A DNA stretch of 64,000 nt from Longispora fulva. GTDB taxonomy: Bacteria > Actinomycetota > Actinomycetes > Mycobacteriales > Micromonosporaceae. Position 1 is the stretch's first letter; each line of letters starts with the position of its first letter. This document shows, piece by piece, positions 27,009-35,366 of this stretch. The stretch is taken from assembly GCF_015751905.1 (NCBI RefSeq), contig NZ_JADOUF010000001.1, forward strand, positions 8,431,501 to 8,495,500. Direction: 5' to 3'. The position numbers and the translations under genes were made by a program. Under the pieces are notes generated by a model. That model saw only the letters and a list, made by a program, of their open reading frames with translations, made no database searches and was not told the origin of the DNA.

Positions 27009-27458
27009 ATGAAGAAAATCCTCAGTGTGATCGGCGCGTCCGCCGCGCTCCTCGTCGGCTCCCTCGCGGTGGCCAGCCCGGCTCAGGCCAGTTCCTCAGG
27101 CGGCGGTTGCAGTGCTGACCTGAACTTCAACGACTACGTCATCTTCAACGCGTGCGCCTACGGCACGGCCTACGACCGTCAGATCAACGCGGTCGTGAAC
27201 TGGACCGTCCTCAGCACCGACACCCGCATCTACGCAGAAGTGGACTACATGGGTTCCGACGGCAAGCCGCACTTCCAGAGCAGCTGTGGCGTGGGCAACG
27301 TGCTCACCTCCGACCAGCGCGGTTCCACCGGCACCCAGTGGCTGGTGAACTGCGGCGACCCTGGCGCGTGGTCGCTCGGCTACAAGGTGCGGGCCTGGGC
27401 CACCGAAGCGGGCAAGCCCTCCAGCTCCGCGTACAGCCCCAAGATCTACGTCAGGTAG
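27009..27458 (+). CDS. Small secreted protein with paired cysteines
   Basis: The 149-residue precursor has an unmistakable signal peptide (MKKILSVIGASAALLVGSLA, cleavage after AQA-S). A beta-rich domain follows with four cysteines: GGCSADL, FNACAYG, SSCGVGN and VNCGDPG. An Asn/Tyr/Trp-rich body such as VVNWTVLSTDTRIYAEVDY suggests an extracellular sandwich fold. The family is not recognised. A hairpin follows within ten bases of the stop. Confidence 0.7.
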   Translation: MKKILSVIGASAALLVGSLAVASPAQASSSGGGCSADLNFNDYVIFNACAYGTAYDRQINAVVNWTVLSTDTRIYAEVDYMGSDGKPHFQSSCGVGNVLTSDQRGSTGTQWLVNCGDPGAWSLGYKVRAWATEAGKPSSSAYSPKIYVR

Positions 27459-27466
27459 CCACTCAC

Positions 27467-27500
27467 GTGCCGGTGGCCCGCTCTGGCTGGCTACCGGCAC
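27467..27500 (+). terminator. Hairpin terminator after secreted protein
   Basis: GTGCCGGT (27467-27474) pairs with ACCGGCAC (27493-27500), with further partial pairing of GGCC and GGC-type bases inside the loop. It starts nine bases after the stop codon. Confidence 0.5.
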
Positions 27501-27589
27501 CGGGGCGCGCGCGTACCCGGATGACGGGTTTGATCTGGACTCGGCCGGACTCCCGGGCGACGGTCCGGGGCGGGACGTAGGGTGTCTGC

Positions 27590-28552
27590 ATGATTGATCT
27601 CCGCAGCGACACGGTGACCAGGCCCGGACCGGAGATGCGCGCCGCCATGGCCGCCGCGGAGGTCGGCGACGACGTGTACGGCGAGGACCCCACCGTCAAC
27701 GCGCTCCAGGACCGGGTCGCCGCCCTGTTCGGCCACGAGGCCGCCCTGTGGACCCCGACGGGCTCGATGGCCAACCAGATCGCCGTCCAGTTGATCGCGA
27801 GCCCCGGCCAGGAGCTGCTCGCCGACACCGACGCGCACGTCCTCGCCTACGAACTGGGCGCGGCGGCGGCATACGGCGGCGTGAGCAGCCGCACCTACCG
27901 CGAACTGTCCGAGGTGCCCGCGATGATCCGCAAGGAGGGCTACAACGCCGTCCCCACGGCCGCGGTCGTCGTCGAGCAGACCCACAACCTGCGCGGCGGT
28001 ACCGTCGTGCCCCTCACCGACCTCGAGGCCCTCCGCGAGACGGCCGACGCGCACGGGCTGGCCGTGCACTGCGACGGGGCCAGGATCTGGCACGCGCACG
28101 TCGCCACGGGCGTCCCGCTGGCCGAGTACGGCCGACTGTTCGACACCATGGCCGTCTGCCTGTCCAAGGGCCTCGGCGCGCCGGCCGGCTCCCTGGTCCT
28201 CGGCAGCGCCGAGCGGATCGCGCGGGCCCGGCCGATCAGGAAGCGGATGGGCGGCGGCCTGCGCCAGGTCGGCATCTACGCAGCGGCCGGCGACTACGCG
28301 CTGGGCAACATCGCCCGGCTCGACCAGGACCACGCCCGCGCCGCCCGGCTGGCCGGGGCGCTCGGGGTGACCGCCGCGACGAACATCGTGCTGGTGACCG
28401 TGCCGGACGCGGCCCGGGTGGTCGCCGGCGCGCGGGAGGGCGGGGTGCTGATCGGCGCGATGAGCCCGACCGTGGTCCGTCTCGTCACCCACCAGGACGT
28501 CGACGACGCGGACATCGACACCACCGTCGCGGCCCTGAAGCCCCTGCTCTGA
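27590..28552 (+). CDS. ltaE: Low-specificity L-threonine aldolase
   Basis: The 320-residue PLP enzyme begins [20 protein letters not shown], the family hallmark. Other motifs are [23 protein letters not shown] and the PLP lysine in [12 protein letters not shown] (Lys193). It cleaves L-threonine or L-allo-threonine to glycine and acetaldehyde. It appears monocistronic, terminated by the nested hairpin shared with the convergent gene. A second PLP lyase of the same fold is encoded at 41038-42111. Confidence 0.94.
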   Translation: MIDLRSDTVTRPGPEMRAAMAAAEVGDDVYGEDPTVNALQDRVAALFGHEAALWTPTGSMANQIAVQLIASPGQELLADTDAHVLAYELGAAAAYGGVSSRTYRELSEVPAMIRKEGYNAVPTAAVVVEQTHNLRGGTVVPLTDLEALRETADAHGLAVHCDGARIWHAHVATGVPLAEYGRLFDTMAVCLSKGLGAPAGSLVLGSAERIARARPIRKRMGGGLRQVGIYAAAGDYALGNIARLDQDHARAARLAGALGVTAATNIVLVTVPDAARVVAGAREGGVLIGAMSPTVVRLVTHQDVDDADIDTTVAALKPLL

Positions 28553-28583
28553 TCTGGCTCTAGACCTTGATCTAAGGCGCAGT

Positions 28584-28683
28584 GGCCCCGCTCAGGGCGG
28601 GGAGGCGAAGGCGGGGAAGGCCCTGCATACCGGTGTTGTATGCAGGGCCTTCCCCAACGCACGCATCGTCGTTGAGCGGGGCC
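28584..28683. terminator. Nested double hairpin between convergent genes (element A)
   Basis: The inner stem is a perfect 18-bp inverted repeat: 28613-28630 against 28638-28655, with a seven-base loop. The outer stem GGCCCCGCTCA (28584-28594) pairs with TGAGCGGGGCC (28673-28683). The whole 100-bp element sits between ltaE and a convergent acetyltransferase gene and should terminate both. Parts of its sequence recur in the element at 42604-42704. Confidence 0.8.
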
Positions 28684-28687
28684 CAAC

Positions 28688-29278
28688 CTACTGAGGGCGG
28701 CGCCACATGGGCCACAAGGGCGTGCCGTCCGGAACAGTGAACGGCTCGCCGCGCAGCTCGTAGCCGTGCCGCAGGTACAGGTCCCGGCTCTCGGGGCTGC
28801 TGGCCTCCAGGTACGCCGGGCGGCCGGCCGCGTCCAGGGACGCGTGCCGGTGCCGGAGCAGCGCGCTGCCGACCCCCTTGCCCTGCCGGCCGGGGAGCAC
28901 GGCGAGGAGCGCGAGGTGGTCGTGCGGCTCGTGCGGGTGGTGCGCGTCGAACAGCTCGTCGAGGGTGTGGAACCGGTCGGTCCACGGGCCGCAGATCTCG
29001 GCGAGCCGGTTGTCGTAGTCGTCGGGGGCCGGCAGCGGGGAGCCGTCGCGGGGGAACCACACGGCGGCGGCGTCCCGGTCGACGGTCAGGTGCACCTCGC
29101 CGTGCTTGAGGGCGTGTTCGACGAGGATCAGGAACTGCGGGGGCAGGATCCTGGCCCGGTCCACCACGTCGGGGACGAGCCACCGGGCCACGTCGAGGTC
29201 GTTGAAGGCGCTGGCGATCAGCCCGGCGACCAGGTTCGCGTCGCTGTCGCCTGCCACCGTGATGCCGACGGAGCTCAT
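28688..29278 (-). CDS. GNAT-family acetyltransferase
   Basis: The 196-residue protein contains the acetyl-CoA-binding core LALLAVLPGRQGKGVGSALL with the GNAT motif A pattern R/Q-x-x-G-x-G/A. The N-terminal part carries AGLIASAFNDLDVARWLVPD, as in the YgjM/puromycin-acetyltransferase-like actinobacterial group. The ATG overlaps the TGA of the upstream permease gene, so its translation is coupled to an amino-acid permease. An amino-acid-derived or toxic permease substrate is a possible target. Confidence 0.85.
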   Translation of the reverse strand: MSSVGITVAGDSDANLVAGLIASAFNDLDVARWLVPDVVDRARILPPQFLILVEHALKHGEVHLTVDRDAAAVWFPRDGSPLPAPDDYDNRLAEICGPWTDRFHTLDELFDAHHPHEPHDHLALLAVLPGRQGKGVGSALLRHRHASLDAAGRPAYLEASSPESRDLYLRHGYELRGEPFTVPDGTPLWPMWRRPQ

Positions 29279-30810
29279 CGAGCCCCCTCGGTGGCGACGC
29301 GGGGCGAGACCGGGGCCTCGGGCGCGAGCACGCTGGGGCCGGTGCGGCCGATGGAGCTGTTGGCGCCGAGGCCGATCGACCGGTACACGTCGGGGCGGGT
29401 CGCCTTCAGCACCAGGGCCCACCCGACGCCGATCAGGGCGGCGACCGGGAACAGGGCCGGCACGATCCAGCGCAGCGGCGAGGTGGCCTCGACGCCGAGC
29501 AGGGTGGCGAAGTTGCTCACGGACAGGACCACCATCATGCTCAGGGCCAGCACCGCCAGGCCCGGGGCGATGAGGCGGCGCCACGCGGACTCGCCGTTCG
29601 GCTCGCGGCTGAAGAAGCCGATCACGGCGACGGAGGTGGCCGTGATCAGGAGCAGCACCCCGAAGGCTCCGCTGGTGCCGGCCCAGAAGAAGAGCTGGGT
29701 GAGTGGGTCGAGGCCGGCGGCGGCGTACCCGAGGATCACGACGAGGCCGAGGGCGCTCTGGGCCAGGGAGCCGACCTTGGGCGCCCCGGACCGGCGGCTG
29801 GTGCGGCCGAAGGCCGCCGGGAGCACGCGCTCGCGGCCGAGGGCGAAGGCGTACCGGGCCGTGGTGTTGTGGAAGCTGATCATCGCGGCGATCAGGCTGG
29901 TCAGCAGCAGGGCGTGTCCGATGTGGACCGCAGTGGTGCCCAGGTGCGCGCCCGCGAGCAGGAAGATGGTCTCCGGGCCGTTCTCCCGGGACGTGTTGAC
30001 GATGTTCTCCGGCCCGGTGGCCACGGTCATGGCCCAGGCGGACACGGCGTAGAGGGTGGCGATGATGCCGACGGAGACGTACGTGGCGATGGGCACCGTG
30101 CGGCGCGGGTTCTTGGTCTCCTCCGCGAACACCGCCGCGCCCTCGAAGCCGACGAAGCCGGTGACGGCGATGACCAGCAGCGCGCCCAGCCCGGACACGA
30201 ACAGGTTGCTGGGCTTGAGGGTCTCGTAGCTGACCGTGTTGCCGGCCGGGTTGAGCAGGCTGGCGGCGTCGTAGACCACGATCACGGCGATCTCGGCCAC
30301 GAGGAGGAACGCCAGGATCGTGCCGTTGATGTCGACCCGCATGACGCCGAGCACGGCGACCAGGGCCCAGGAGAACAGCGCGATCACCCACCAGGCGAGG
30401 GAGACGCCGAACCAGTCGTTCAGGAGCGGCGCGGCGACGAAGCCGAAGCCGCCGTAGAGCCCGACCTGCATCATGTTGTACGCGAGCAGCGCGACCCACG
30501 CCGCCCCGATCCCGGCCGGCCGGCCGAGACCCCGGGTCACGTACGTGTAGAAGGCGCCGGCGTTGGACACGTGCCGGGCCATCGCGACGTACCCGACGGA
30601 GAACAGCACGAGCACGGCTGCGACGGCGAGGAAGGCCAGGGGGAGGCCCGTGATGCCGGTGACCGCGTACCCGGTGGTGATGACGCCGCCGACGACGGTG
30701 AGCGGCGCGGCGGCGGACAAGACGAAGAAGACGACAGCTGGCACGCCGAGCCTGCTGCTCGCCAGCGCCTGGGACACGTGGTCCGGGCGTTTGCGTCCGG
30801 TAGTGGACAT
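29275..30810 (-). CDS. APC-family amino-acid permease
   Basis: The 511-residue protein has about 12 membrane helices and starts with the APC pattern GVPAVVFFVLSAAAPLTVVGG. It continues with FYTYVTRGLGRPAG and GFEGAAVFAEETKNPRRTVP, the latter being the conserved APC loop. It would take up an amino acid or polyamine by cation symport. A GAAGGAAG ribosome site precedes the ATG at 30810. It lies in a probable operon with GPP34 upstream (55-bp gap) and the GNAT gene downstream (overlap). Confidence 0.92.
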   Translation of the reverse strand: MSTTGRKRPDHVSQALASSRLGVPAVVFFVLSAAAPLTVVGGVITTGYAVTGITGLPLAFLAVAAVLVLFSVGYVAMARHVSNAGAFYTYVTRGLGRPAGIGAAWVALLAYNMMQVGLYGGFGFVAAPLLNDWFGVSLAWWVIALFSWALVAVLGVMRVDINGTILAFLLVAEIAVIVVYDAASLLNPAGNTVSYETLKPSNLFVSGLGALLVIAVTGFVGFEGAAVFAEETKNPRRTVPIATYVSVGIIATLYAVSAWAMTVATGPENIVNTSRENGPETIFLLAGAHLGTTAVHIGHALLLTSLIAAMISFHNTTARYAFALGRERVLPAAFGRTSRRSGAPKVGSLAQSALGLVVILGYAAAGLDPLTQLFFWAGTSGAFGVLLLITATSVAVIGFFSREPNGESAWRRLIAPGLAVLALSMMVVLSVSNFATLLGVEATSPLRWIVPALFPVAALIGVGWALVLKATRPDVYRSIGLGANSSIGRTGPSVLAPEAPVSPRVATEGAR

Positions 30811-30865
30811 GGGGGTGTCTTCCTTCGGGTGGGGGATGGGGGTGCACGGGGGCGACGTGGGGGCG

Positions 30866-31495
30866 TCAACCCCTGTGGGTCAGGACGGCGTCCCCGACGG
30901 CCGCTTCGACATGTCCGGCGAGTTCGCGCAGGGAGGCCGGCAGGGTGGACACGATCCGCCGCAGGTACCGTCGCGCGGAGGCCTGGTTGCCGTCCCACAC
31001 CACGGTCTCGAACAGCCCGGCGGCCTCGACGAGCGCCGCCAGGGCCATCTCGTGCAGGTCCATCGGGCGGCCCTCGGTGAGCGACATCCGCAGCCGGGGG
31101 GCCGGCCAGCCGTTCTGGGCGAAGTCCACGGGGACGTAGCGGACCGTGGTGCGCCACAGGATCCGGGACTCCTCGCGGCGGAGGAACGCGAGCTCGACGA
31201 GGCGGTGCGCGACGTTCTCCGAGGCGGTCTGGCTGAGGTAGGCCAGCCAGGTGCGGATGTCGCGGTGCTGGGGGGAGCCGAGCATGTCGCCGAGCACGAC
31301 GGCGGCGAGCGGGTCGGCCGGGGGCTGGCGGTCGATGACGGTGACGATGCCGTTCTCGATGGCCAGACACTGGAACAGCACGAGCTCGCCGAGGAGGGCC
31401 CCGGCGAGGCCGAGGTCGGTCGCCCTGCCGTGCAGCCGGCGACGACCGTCGGTGTCGTCGTGGGCGATCAGGAAGAACTCGTCGGCGAGTAGCAC
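30866..31495 (-). CDS. GPP34 (GOLPH3-like) family protein
   Basis: The 209-residue protein begins MLLADEFFLIAHDDTDGRRR, the signature opening of bacterial GPP34 proteins, and continues with LGLAGALLGELVLF and IVTVIDRQPPADP. GOLPH3/VPS74 relatives bind phosphoinositides in eukaryotes; bacterial members are common in actinomycetes and their role is not settled. The start is GTG. It is probably the first gene of a three-gene transcript with an APC permease and a GNAT enzyme. Confidence 0.88.
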   Translation of the reverse strand: MLLADEFFLIAHDDTDGRRRLHGRATDLGLAGALLGELVLFQCLAIENGIVTVIDRQPPADPLAAVVLGDMLGSPQHRDIRTWLAYLSQTASENVAHRLVELAFLRREESRILWRTTVRYVPVDFAQNGWPAPRLRMSLTEGRPMDLHEMALAALVEAAGLFETVVWDGNQASARRYLRRIVSTLPASLRELAGHVEAAVGDAVLTHRG

Positions 31496-31810
31496 CGGGG
31501 TTGTCTCCTAGGGCGGGCCAGGTTCGCGAGGCGGGGGCGGGCCTCGTGTGATGAGTCGGGTATGCCGTGACTACCGGCGTCGATGCGGCTACAGAATAGG
31601 TGTGCGTCTCGCTGTGGGCAACCGGCCACAGTGGGTTATCAGGTGCGGACACCTCTGGCCTGCGCACTCTCCATTGTGATCTGTGCCTCACCCCTCCGGT
31701 CAGAGTTGATCATCCGTCTGACCGAGTGATACATAATGTATTACATCTGATCCACAGTGGATAACGTGCTGGGGGAGCCGGTGCGTGGATGGGACACAGA
31801 GGAGAAGAGA
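31496..31810. other. 315-bp divergent intergenic region with three palindromes
   Basis: No gene is seen. The region carries an inverted repeat CTGTGG/CCACAG (31612-31617 and 31626-31631) and the two related palindromes at 31729-31762. It becomes AT-rich toward the secreted-protein gene. It must supply promoters for both the GPP34 operon and the secreted protein. Confidence 0.6.
31706..31762 (+). promoter_or_regulatory. Promoter and paired 13-bp palindromes upstream of secreted protein
   Basis: ATACATAATGTAT (31729-31741) and ATCCACAGTGGAT (31750-31762) are both perfect palindromes about a central A, share the frame AT-x-CA-y-A-y'-TG-x'-AT, and have centres 21 bp apart. TTGATC at 31706-31711 with TACATA at 31730-31735 (18-bp spacing) forms a candidate promoter overlapping the first palindrome, so the sites probably bind a dimeric repressor or activator. 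Confidence 0.5.
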
Positions 31811-32245
31811 ATGCGCAAGATCGCACAGCGCGGCGCGGCGGCGGCGGTACTCGCCGGACTGGCCACCGCCGGCCTGATGGTCGCGGCGGGCCCCGCCTCG
31901 GCCAGCACCAGCACCGAGACGTGCAGTTCGACGTTCTCGGGCGGCAACATCACCTACCGGGTGTGCGTGTACACCGACGGCGCGTCGGCGCACTCGTACG
32001 CCCAGGTGACCGGCGGCAGCCCTTTCTCGCCGGCGAACGTCTACACGTTCGGCAGCAGCTACGTCGTGGGTGGGGCCCAGCTCGGTCGGACCTCCGGCCC
32101 GTCGCGGGTCTACGGCAACGCGCAGTACTTCCTGGGTGGCGACACGGTCGGCTGCGGCGCGACCGTGAAGGCGGAGTTCAGCGCGAGCGCGAACTACGGC
32201 CCGTTCGGACCGACGGTCTCCGTCGAGAAGACCGTGGTCTGCTAA
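31811..32245 (+). CDS. Small secreted hypothetical protein
   Basis: The ATG at 31811 follows GGAGAAGAGA. The 144-residue precursor has a signal peptide (AAAAVLAGLATAGLMVAAGP, cleavage near ASA-S) and a Ser/Thr/Gly/Tyr-rich beta domain with two cysteine pairs (ETCSSTF, YRVCVYTD; VGCGATV, TVVC at the end). It resembles many small actinomycete exported proteins of unknown role. It is well isolated: an elaborate upstream regulatory region and a textbook terminator downstream point to strong, regulated expression. Confidence 0.72.
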   Translation: MRKIAQRGAAAAVLAGLATAGLMVAAGPASASTSTETCSSTFSGGNITYRVCVYTDGASAHSYAQVTGGSPFSPANVYTFGSSYVVGGAQLGRTSGPSRVYGNAQYFLGGDTVGCGATVKAEFSASANYGPFGPTVSVEKTVVC

Positions 32246-32262
32246 ACGGGGCCAACTGAGGA

Positions 32263-32299
32263 GGGGTGGACCGGGCGCGCGACCGGTCCACCCCTTTTT
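32263..32299 (+). terminator. Intrinsic terminator with T-run
   Basis: GGGGTGGACCGG (32263-32274) pairs perfectly with CCGGTCCACCCC (32283-32294) across eight bases, followed by TTTTT at 32295-32299. Confidence 0.92.
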
Positions 32300-32433
32300 C
32301 TATCTGTGTCAGACAATTGTCGGCTAACTCGACAAGTCGTCCTCAGTGGGCAATACAAAGATCAGCGTGACTGTACACGATGGATTGTTCGGGTCCGCTT
32401 CGTGAACGTTATCCCGAGGGAGGGAATCGACGG

Positions 32434-33042
32434 TCAACGAGTTGTGCCCGTCCATTCCCGGACCACGACACTCGCCATCAGTCGCGGAGGTGGCGGAGCG
32501 TCACCGGAACGGCGGGCGGTGGGAACCATTGCCGGCACCGGGAATTCGAGCGTGACCGATGTGACGAGGGTCCACGCCGCAGAGACCGCCGGCAGCGTGG
32601 CGTCGCCGGGAGTCGCCCAGTCCGCCGTGAGGAGCTTGGTGGCCGGGCTGCAGCCCTCGGCCCAGCGCCGGGTGGCCAGGCCGGGGTCCGACAGCCGGTG
32701 CAGGCCGAACAGGCAGGCGATATGCGTGGGTACGTGCGGGGTGTCGGCCGCGAACATGGCGTCCTTCGGCCACGGCCGCACCAGGTCCGCCTTGCCTCCG
32801 GCCCTGGCCAGCACGCCGAGTCGCGAGAGCTTCGCCGGGTCGACGTCGACCGCGTAGACGACCCCCGTCGGGGCCACGGCCGCGGCGATGGCGAGGTTGT
32901 CCTCGCCGGTGCCGGCGCAGTAGTTGATGACCCGGTCACCGTCCGAGCATCGTCCGATGCTCAACACGGCGCGGGTCGTTTCGGCGAGCGCGATGCGGTA
33001 GGTGGCGGCCATGTACTCCGACGACGTGAGTGCTTCACTCAT
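32434..33042 (-). CDS. SAM-dependent methyltransferase-like protein
   Basis: The ATG at 33042 has AAGGAA seven bases upstream. The 202-residue product shows the class I motif I as VINYCAGTGEDNLAIA, followed by the acidic end of strand 2 in VVYAVDVDPAKLSRL. Later motifs are weaker: the region after LVRPWPKDAMF shows little of the usual motif II/III pattern. The middle and C-terminal parts may therefore be divergent. The substrate is unknown. It is flanked by AT-rich gaps and its neighbours are transcribed independently. Confidence 0.65.
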   Translation of the reverse strand: MSEALTSSEYMAATYRIALAETTRAVLSIGRCSDGDRVINYCAGTGEDNLAIAAAVAPTGVVYAVDVDPAKLSRLGVLARAGGKADLVRPWPKDAMFAADTPHVPTHIACLFGLHRLSDPGLATRRWAEGCSPATKLLTADWATPGDATLPAVSAAWTLVTSVTLEFPVPAMVPTARRSGDAPPPPRLMASVVVREWTGTTR

Positions 33043-33214
33043 TGCCGGGTTCCTTATCGTCAACGGGGGGGTGTCAATCGATAACTCGGCCAGGCTATGG
33101 CAAAGATTTGGCCCAATCAAGCAAACTGGTGTGTTGATCTTGAGAAAACAAATTTTCGTCAGCTATTGACTTCTGATCTATTCCGCCAGGCGACAATTTC
33201 TCGCACCATTTGTA

Positions 33215-33937
33215 TTAGACGTCGTCCTCCTCGTCGGGTTCACGACTGACAAACTGCCAACTGACCGCTGTAATACCTGGCTGCAGGCTCAGCATGCTCA
33301 CGGCGTCCTCGAGTTGTCCCGGGTCGGCGACGGCAGCGGTCAGCCGGGCGGTCACCTCGACCCTGCCGGTGTCCTCCAGGTCGCGGCTGCGGACCTCGTG
33401 CAGCGTGAACAGGTCGGCCGGCAGGGCGTGCACGAGCAGCGCGCGGATCTGCGCCTCGTCCTCGTCCCGGCACACGGCCCGCAGCAGGTAGTCGCGGTGC
33501 CGGCCGGGCGCGGAGACCACCCGGCGGTCGATCCGCAGCGCGACGGGCCGCAGCAGCAGGTTGGTGGCGATCACGGCGCCGGTGCCCGCACCGGCCGCCC
33601 CGAGGTGCCCGGCGGCGGACAGGCAGCCCACGGCCGCCGCGCACCAGATCGTCGCGGCCGTGTTGATGCCGCGCAGGCTGCCGCCCTCCCGGATGATGAC
33701 GCCGGCGCCCAGGAATCCGATTCCGGACACCACCTGCGCGGCGACCCGAGTGGGACTCGCCTCCCGGTCGGTCAGGACGCTCATCAGCACGAACATCGCC
33801 GCACCGGTGGAGACCAGGGCCGTGGTCCGCAGGCCGGCGCTCCGGGACCGCCACTGGCGTTCCAGTCCGATCGCGATGCCGAGGCCGAGCGCGGAGCCCA
33901 GCCGGGCGGTGAGCAGCCACCACGTCGGGTCCTTCAT
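33215..33937 (-). CDS. MgtC/SapB family membrane protein
   Basis: The 240-residue protein has an N-terminal MgtC domain with about five helices, seen in GLGIAIGLERQWRSRSAGLR, SGIGFLGAGVIIREGGSLRG and NTAATIWCAAAVGCL. A cytoplasmic ACT-like C-terminal domain ends REPDEEDDV. MgtC proteins support growth at low magnesium and modulate membrane potential. The ATG at 33937 gives the family start; an in-frame extension to 34003 lies over the divergent promoter region. There is no Mg-type leader hairpin that I can identify. Confidence 0.92.
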   Translation of the reverse strand: MKDPTWWLLTARLGSALGLGIAIGLERQWRSRSAGLRTTALVSTGAAMFVLMSVLTDREASPTRVAAQVVSGIGFLGAGVIIREGGSLRGINTAATIWCAAAVGCLSAAGHLGAAGAGTGAVIATNLLLRPVALRIDRRVVSAPGRHRDYLLRAVCRDEDEAQIRALLVHALPADLFTLHEVRSRDLEDTGRVEVTARLTAAVADPGQLEDAVSMLSLQPGITAVSWQFVSREPDEEDDV

Positions 33938-34082
33938 CGCCCCATGATATCCACTTTGATGAGGAATATGGTGATTCACGGAATGGCGGACGGTCGACGG
34001 CATCGCCGCAGGTCACGCCTGCTATTTCGGTGGAACGTTCACACATTGGACAAACTTTGACCACGGGTACTGATCGCGATGA

Positions 34083-34098
34083 ATATCAAATCTGATAT
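34083..34098 (+). promoter_or_regulatory. ATATCA/TGATAT inverted repeat before M23 peptidase gene
   Basis: ATATCA (34083-34088) and TGATAT (34093-34098) form a 6-bp inverted repeat separated by four bases, 25 bp upstream of the start. A TTGACC at 34057-34062 could be the -35. AAGGAG at 34111-34116 is the ribosome site. Confidence 0.4.
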
Positions 34099-34122
34099 AC
34101 CACCCCTCACAAGGAGTACCTC

Positions 34123-35316
34123 ATGTCTCCACTCTGGCTACGCTCCGGAGTCGCCCTCGGGACCCTGCTCGGCGCGCTCGCCGTCGCCGCCGTCCCTGCC
34201 CAGGCCGGACCGGCCGACGACACCGCGCTGCGGCGGACCGTCGAGAGCACCCTCGTCGCCGAGCGCGGCGCCCAGGCCCGGGCCGCGTACGCGAGCACGG
34301 CGCTGGAAACCATGGTCGAGCCCAGCCGCCGCTCCGGCGCCTGGGTGTTCGGCGGCGCGGTGATCCGGGTCCCCGACGGGGTCGAGGCCTCCCCGGTCAC
34401 CGCGCTGTTCCTCGCCCACCGGGTGGCCGGCCGGTGGCGGGTGACCCTGGAGGGCACGCCGGAGTTCGGCGCGGCGGCCCAGGTCGCCCCCGTGGTCGAC
34501 GCGGGGGAGCGGGCACTGTTCGCGGTCCGGCCGGCCCTCGCCGGGACCGCCACCGGGCTCGCCCTGCCGTGGGCGCAGGGCGCGGGCTGGGCGCACTGGG
34601 GCGTGCACGGCGACTCCGGCACGTCGCGGCCCTACAACGCGATCGACTTCTACGGCGGCGACGGGCATGTCAGGGCGTCGCGGGCCGGCAAGATCTACCG
34701 GTTCTGCACGTCGGCCCGCTGGCCGTACATCAAGGTGGTGCACGACAACGGCTACACGACCGGGTACTACCACACGGTCAACCAGACCACGAAGCCCGAC
34801 GGCTCCGACATCGCCCTCGGTGAGCAGGTCGGCGACATCAACACCCAGCTACCGTGCGGCGGTTCGGCCAACGGCGACCACGTGCACTGGACCCTGTGGC
34901 AGGGCTCGACGGCCGTGGCCGTGCAGGGCAAGGACATCGGCGGCTGGACCTGGTACGAGGGCTCCAGCGCCTACCAGGGCTACGCCGAGCGCAACGGCAC
35001 GAGGATCTACGGCAACACCTGCTGCAACCTCGTCAACTACGGCGGCGGCGGCCCGACTCCGACCTACTCCACCGGCACCGTCAACTCGGGCACCTACAGC
35101 AGCGTGAACGTGCGCAGTGGACCCGGGACGAGCTACGGCGTGATCGGCTCCCAGGCGCACAACGACGTCATCCAGATCGCGTGCACCGCCTCCGGCGGCT
35201 CCGTGTCTGGTCCGTATGGAACAAGCACCGTGTGGGACCGCAAGCCCGACGGCGGGTACGTCTCGGCGGCGTTCGTGAAGCTCGACGCGGGCCAGCCGGT
35301 CCCGCCGGGCTGCTGA
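34123..35316 (+). CDS. Secreted M23 (LasA-like) endopeptidase with SH3-type domain
   Basis: The 397-residue precursor has a signal peptide and a propeptide-like region up to ~150. The M23 domain (~160-290) shows HGDSGTSRPYNAIDFYGG (first zinc ligands), GYTTGYYHTVNQ and NGDHVHWTLW (HxH). It ends in a C-terminal SH3-like module (NSGTYSSVNVRSGPGTSYGV). It should cleave peptide crosslinks in peptidoglycan or extracellular elastin-like peptides; the LasA-like NAIDFYG form suggests the beta-lytic subgroup. A perfect AAGGAG fixes the ATG. Confidence 0.9.
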   Translation: MSPLWLRSGVALGTLLGALAVAAVPAQAGPADDTALRRTVESTLVAERGAQARAAYASTALETMVEPSRRSGAWVFGGAVIRVPDGVEASPVTALFLAHRVAGRWRVTLEGTPEFGAAAQVAPVVDAGERALFAVRPALAGTATGLALPWAQGAGWAHWGVHGDSGTSRPYNAIDFYGGDGHVRASRAGKIYRFCTSARWPYIKVVHDNGYTTGYYHTVNQTTKPDGSDIALGEQVGDINTQLPCGGSANGDHVHWTLWQGSTAVAVQGKDIGGWTWYEGSSAYQGYAERNGTRIYGNTCCNLVNYGGGGPTPTYSTGTVNSGTYSSVNVRSGPGTSYGVIGSQAHNDVIQIACTASGGSVSGPYGTSTVWDRKPDGGYVSAAFVKLDAGQPVPPGC

Positions 35317-35366
35317 CGACGGCTACCAGGCGGTAACATGGGGTTCCCGGTGCGAGGAGGAACCCC

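Noticed and set aside
24638-27458. Integrated mobile element
   Set aside because: The GC content dips and small ORFs are present, but no integrase, transposase, terminal repeats or target duplication is visible.
31750-31770. DnaA-box-like sequence and possible replication origin
   Set aside because: The complement contains TTATCCAC, but only one such box is seen and no dnaA, dnaN or box cluster lies nearby. The symmetry is better explained by a pair of operator palindromes.
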